32,532 nt of DNA, taken from an uncultured Bacilli bacterium. GTDB lineage: Bacteria; Bacillota_I; Bacilli_A; RF39; UBA660. The stretch spans positions 1-32,532 of the forward strand of contig CALVSP010000010.1 in assembly GCA_944359065.1 (NCBI GenBank). The letters are read 5' to 3'. The notes beneath the pieces are model-generated. The model worked only from the letters and a program-made list of their open reading frames with translations, made no database searches and was not told the origin of the DNA. The translations under genes were made by a program, and so were the position numbers. How positions within the stretch are numbered: the first letter of the stretch is position 1; each line of letters begins with the position of its first letter. Positions 31,048-32,532 of the stretch are shown here, one piece after another.

Positions 31048-31386
31048 ATGGCTTTAATTAAATGTAAAGAATGTGGAAAAGAGATAAGTGATAAAACTAA
31101 ACAATGTGTTCATTGTGGTTATAATAATAGCGAAATAAATTCTTCTTTAAAAAGTGGAAATGGCGTTGCAGTTGCAATTGTTGTACTTGGAATAATGGCA
31201 GGATGTATATTATTTTTAACGGGAATAGATTTAACTCAACTTAAGTCTGTATCTGGCAATTCTGTAGCAGAAAGTTATTATCAACATATAGGCTACGCAT
31301 TAATCGGTATATCTTTATATATAATTATGATAACAATTTATATGTACAATAAAGTTAAAGGAAGTAAGGAAATAAAATGGCTTTAA
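31048..31386 (+). CDS. Zinc-ribbon membrane protein (one ribbon, two membrane helices)
   Basis: 112 residues from the ATG at 31048; an earlier GTG frame start is inside the AGGTGA ribosome site. The N-terminus CKECGKEISDKTKQCVHCGY is a CxxC...CxxC zinc ribbon. A linker follows, then two hydrophobic helices (about 37-58 and 82-103), and a basic tail. It looks like a small inner-membrane protein with a cytoplasmic zinc finger. The function is unknown. The last codons overlap the start of the next gene by 10 nt. The first 75 nt are almost identical to those of the next gene, so the two arose by tandem duplication. Confidence 0.78.
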   Translation: MALIKCKECGKEISDKTKQCVHCGYNNSEINSSLKSGNGVAVAIVVLGIMAGCILFLTGIDLTQLKSVSGNSVAESYYQHIGYALIGISLYIIMITIYMYNKVKGSKEIKWL

Positions 31387-31775
31387 TTAAATGCAAAGAA
31401 TGTGGAAAAGAGATAAGTGATAAAGCTAAACAATGTGTTCATTGTGGTTATGAGAATGATACAATAAAATGTAAAGAATGTGGAAAAGAAATAAGTAAAA
31501 ATTCTAATGTTTGCTTTCATTGTGGAAATCCAATTAATAAAAACATTAGACATAATGAAACTTATAATAATGAATTAGAAACAAAAGCATCTACTGCATA
31601 TACATTTGCAATATTAGGTTTATTATTAATAGGTCCTCTAGCCATACCAGGATTAATTATGGCAAATAGTGTATTACAAGTAAATCCTAATCATCCAAAA
31701 GCTAAAAATGCTAAAATTATAAGTATAATTGGTTTAATTTTATGGGGTCTAATTTTTATAATAACTATATCATGA
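31377..31775 (+). CDS. Zinc-ribbon membrane protein (two ribbons, two membrane helices)
   Basis: 132 residues. Two zinc ribbons in series: CKECGKEISDKAKQCVHCGY and CKECGKEISKNSNVCFHCGN, then a polar stretch and two membrane helices (about 75-98, 112-131), with a PNHPKAKNAK turn between them. This resembles DUF4190-type small membrane proteins that carry an N-terminal ribbon. The ATG is inside the end of the preceding gene and AAGGAAAT serves as ribosome site, so the two are co-translated. The second ribbon seems to be a copy of the first. No function can be assigned. Confidence 0.8.
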   Translation: MALIKCKECGKEISDKAKQCVHCGYENDTIKCKECGKEISKNSNVCFHCGNPINKNIRHNETYNNELETKASTAYTFAILGLLLIGPLAIPGLIMANSVLQVNPNHPKAKNAKIISIIGLILWGLIFIITIS

Positions 31776-31870
31776 TATTTTAAATAACTTTATTTAACAA
31801 CTGGCACACTTTTTTCTCTCATCAAACAGAACAATTATTAGATCAACTCCATTTAATAGTTAGAAAATAT

Positions 31871-31892
31871 AAATTTGGCGTATGCCAAATTT
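31871..31892 (+). terminator. Terminator of the zinc-ribbon genes
   Basis: AAATTTGGC (31871-31879) and GCCAAATTT (31884-31892) form a perfect 9-bp stem with loop GTAT and run into T's. It lies 96 nt beyond the stop at 31775. The gap 31776-32095 holds nothing else that I can identify: no ribosome site with a frame longer than a few codons. Confidence 0.85.
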
Positions 31893-32095
31893 TTTATAAT
31901 GTCAATAATAGTGTTAACCGTAGAAATTTCCTTTTAAGATTATTTATTAATTATTATGCTTGAATATAGAAATCACCTAAGGTAAAAATCAACCTACCTA
32001 CACTAAAAATGTGAATTTTGTTTTATCGCTAAAACCAATTTTTTCAACTAAAATTCTTCTAATTATCTAAAATTTTTTTAATCTATTTGACAATT

Positions 32096-32431
32096 TTATA
32101 GTGTGAACATTATTTTTTCAGTAGATTTAGCAACATATCTTGTTCCTTTTTTATAACTAAAACTATCTACTCCTTTAATTAAACCGATCGTTCCAATGCT
32201 GATTAAATCGTCAACATCATTTTTTTTATGGTCGTATTTTTTAACAATATGAGCAACTAATCTTAAATTGTGTTCAATTAATTTATTTCTTGCTTCTTTA
32301 TTCCCCATATGCATTAATGATACACATCTTTCCTCTTCTTCCTTAGTTAAAGGATCAGGAAATACATTATTTGAATAAGCAGCCGTAAAAATATAAAAGT
32401 CCTTAAATAATTTTTTTAAAAATTCTAACAT
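32096..32431 (-). pseudogene. Truncated second copy of sigK (N-terminal half)
   Basis: From the ATG at 32431 (same GAGGTG site) the first 98 residues match SigK at 29563 with only three changes by hand count (K-Y to R-C, D to N). About 26 nucleotides differ over about 320, nearly all silent. After GTR a 9-nt deletion removes L-T-T, then Y-V-A-K-S-T-E drifts away from YAAKCIE and the frame stops at 111 residues. Regions 3 and 4, needed for the -35 element, are absent. The copied segment includes about 28 bp upstream of the ATG. It is either a recent relic or an expressed fragment. No sigK C-terminal half is found downstream. Confidence 0.8.
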
Positions 32432-32498
32432 ATCACACCTCAATTAAATTTTATGTTTTGTATAATTGTCAATGATGTGAAACAAAAATTTCAATAAA

Positions 32499-32523
32499 AA
32501 TTAATTCAATAATTGAGTTAATT
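32499..32523. terminator. Bidirectional terminator near the right edge
   Basis: AATTAATTCAAT (32499-32510) and ATTGAGTTAATT (32512-32523) form a 12-bp stem with one G-T, flanked by A's on the left and seven T's on the right. It could end a minus-strand gene lying beyond the window, which would isolate the truncated sigK copy from it. Confidence 0.55.
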
Positions 32524-32532
32524 TTTTTGTTA

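Noticed and set aside
31900-32095. Remnant of the sigK C-terminal half after the truncated copy
   Set aside because: Only A/T-rich chance matches to the region 4 text; no continuous alignment could be made by eye.
29563-32431. A present-day skin element splitting sigK
   Set aside because: The sigK at 29563 is complete, the segment between the copies is only about 2 kb, and neither a recombinase nor a separate C-terminal half is visible.
1-32532. Alternative genetic code (TGA as tryptophan) because of the extreme AT content
   Set aside because: rpe, rsgA, prpC and the 33-residue ORF end with TGA at sensible positions, and tryptophan is encoded by TGG in the genes checked.
1-32532. CRISPR arrays, insertion sequences or prophage
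   Set aside because: No regularly spaced repeats, transposase, integrase or phage structural gene was seen; the repeats found are confined to the toxin-antitoxin-like locus and the duplicated genes.

Overview
The window reads as chromosome of an uncultured, very AT-rich, low-G+C Gram-positive bacterium of the Bacilli (gut lineages such as RF39 or Erysipelotrichales relatives are the closest guess; that placement is inference). The evidence is Bacillus-like gene order (tkt-sirA-yneF; alaS-ireB-ruvX-yrzB-mltG-trmR; prpC-prkC-rsgA-rpe), strong AGGAGG/AGGTGA ribosome sites and sporulation genes (a SirA-like protein and SigK). TGA is used as a stop (rpe, rsgA, prpC) and tryptophan is TGG, so the code is standard and this is not a Mycoplasma.

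Layout. 1-264: the end of an unknown plus-strand gene and tRNA-Gly(GCC). 264-5510, minus strand: a Ca2+/Na+ antiporter, gltX, yneF, sirA-like and tkt. 5526-5708: a well-folded 6S RNA with its own promoter. 5777-9454: a radical SAM enzyme overlapping a TtcA-like PP-loop enzyme, a membrane-anchored lysozyme-fold protein, and trmR. 9424-14390: mltG, yrzB, ruvX, ireB, a miniature alaS, cmk and a dNMP-kinase-like gene. 14444-21036: an envelope and translation operon of rlmN, prpC, prkC, rsgA, rpe, frr and an AI-2E-family permease. 21094-25029: a pilin-like surface protein, a DHH phosphoesterase with its XRE regulator, a divergent XRE gene, cardiolipin synthase and secG. 25138-29049: tRNA-Lys(CUU), a GH3 lipoprotein, an ABC exporter and a Fic protein.

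The last 3.5 kb (29050-32532) is different. It has more noncoding DNA, small ORFs, decayed copies and internal duplications. It holds a compact convergent gene pair that looks like an Fst/par-type type I toxin-antitoxin locus (30-residue hydrophobic peptide, SD-sequestering hairpin, 12-bp direct repeats, shared bidirectional terminator, two promoters). Next come sigK, a 33-residue membrane peptide, one decayed and two intact zinc-ribbon membrane proteins, and a second sigK copy cut off after its N-terminal half.

How the genes work together. PrkC/PrpC and IreB are known partners in cell-wall stress signalling, and MltG, the lysozyme-like protein, the GH3 enzyme and the permeases fit envelope maintenance. 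GltX, AlaRS, Frr, RlmN, RsgA, TrmR and the TtcA-like protein serve translation and RNA modification. SirA and SigK point to an endospore programme, complete or relic. The best leads for new biology are the toxin-antitoxin-like locus, the truncated sigK paralogue under apparent purifying selection, the miniature AlaRS, and the radical SAM/TtcA-like pair.
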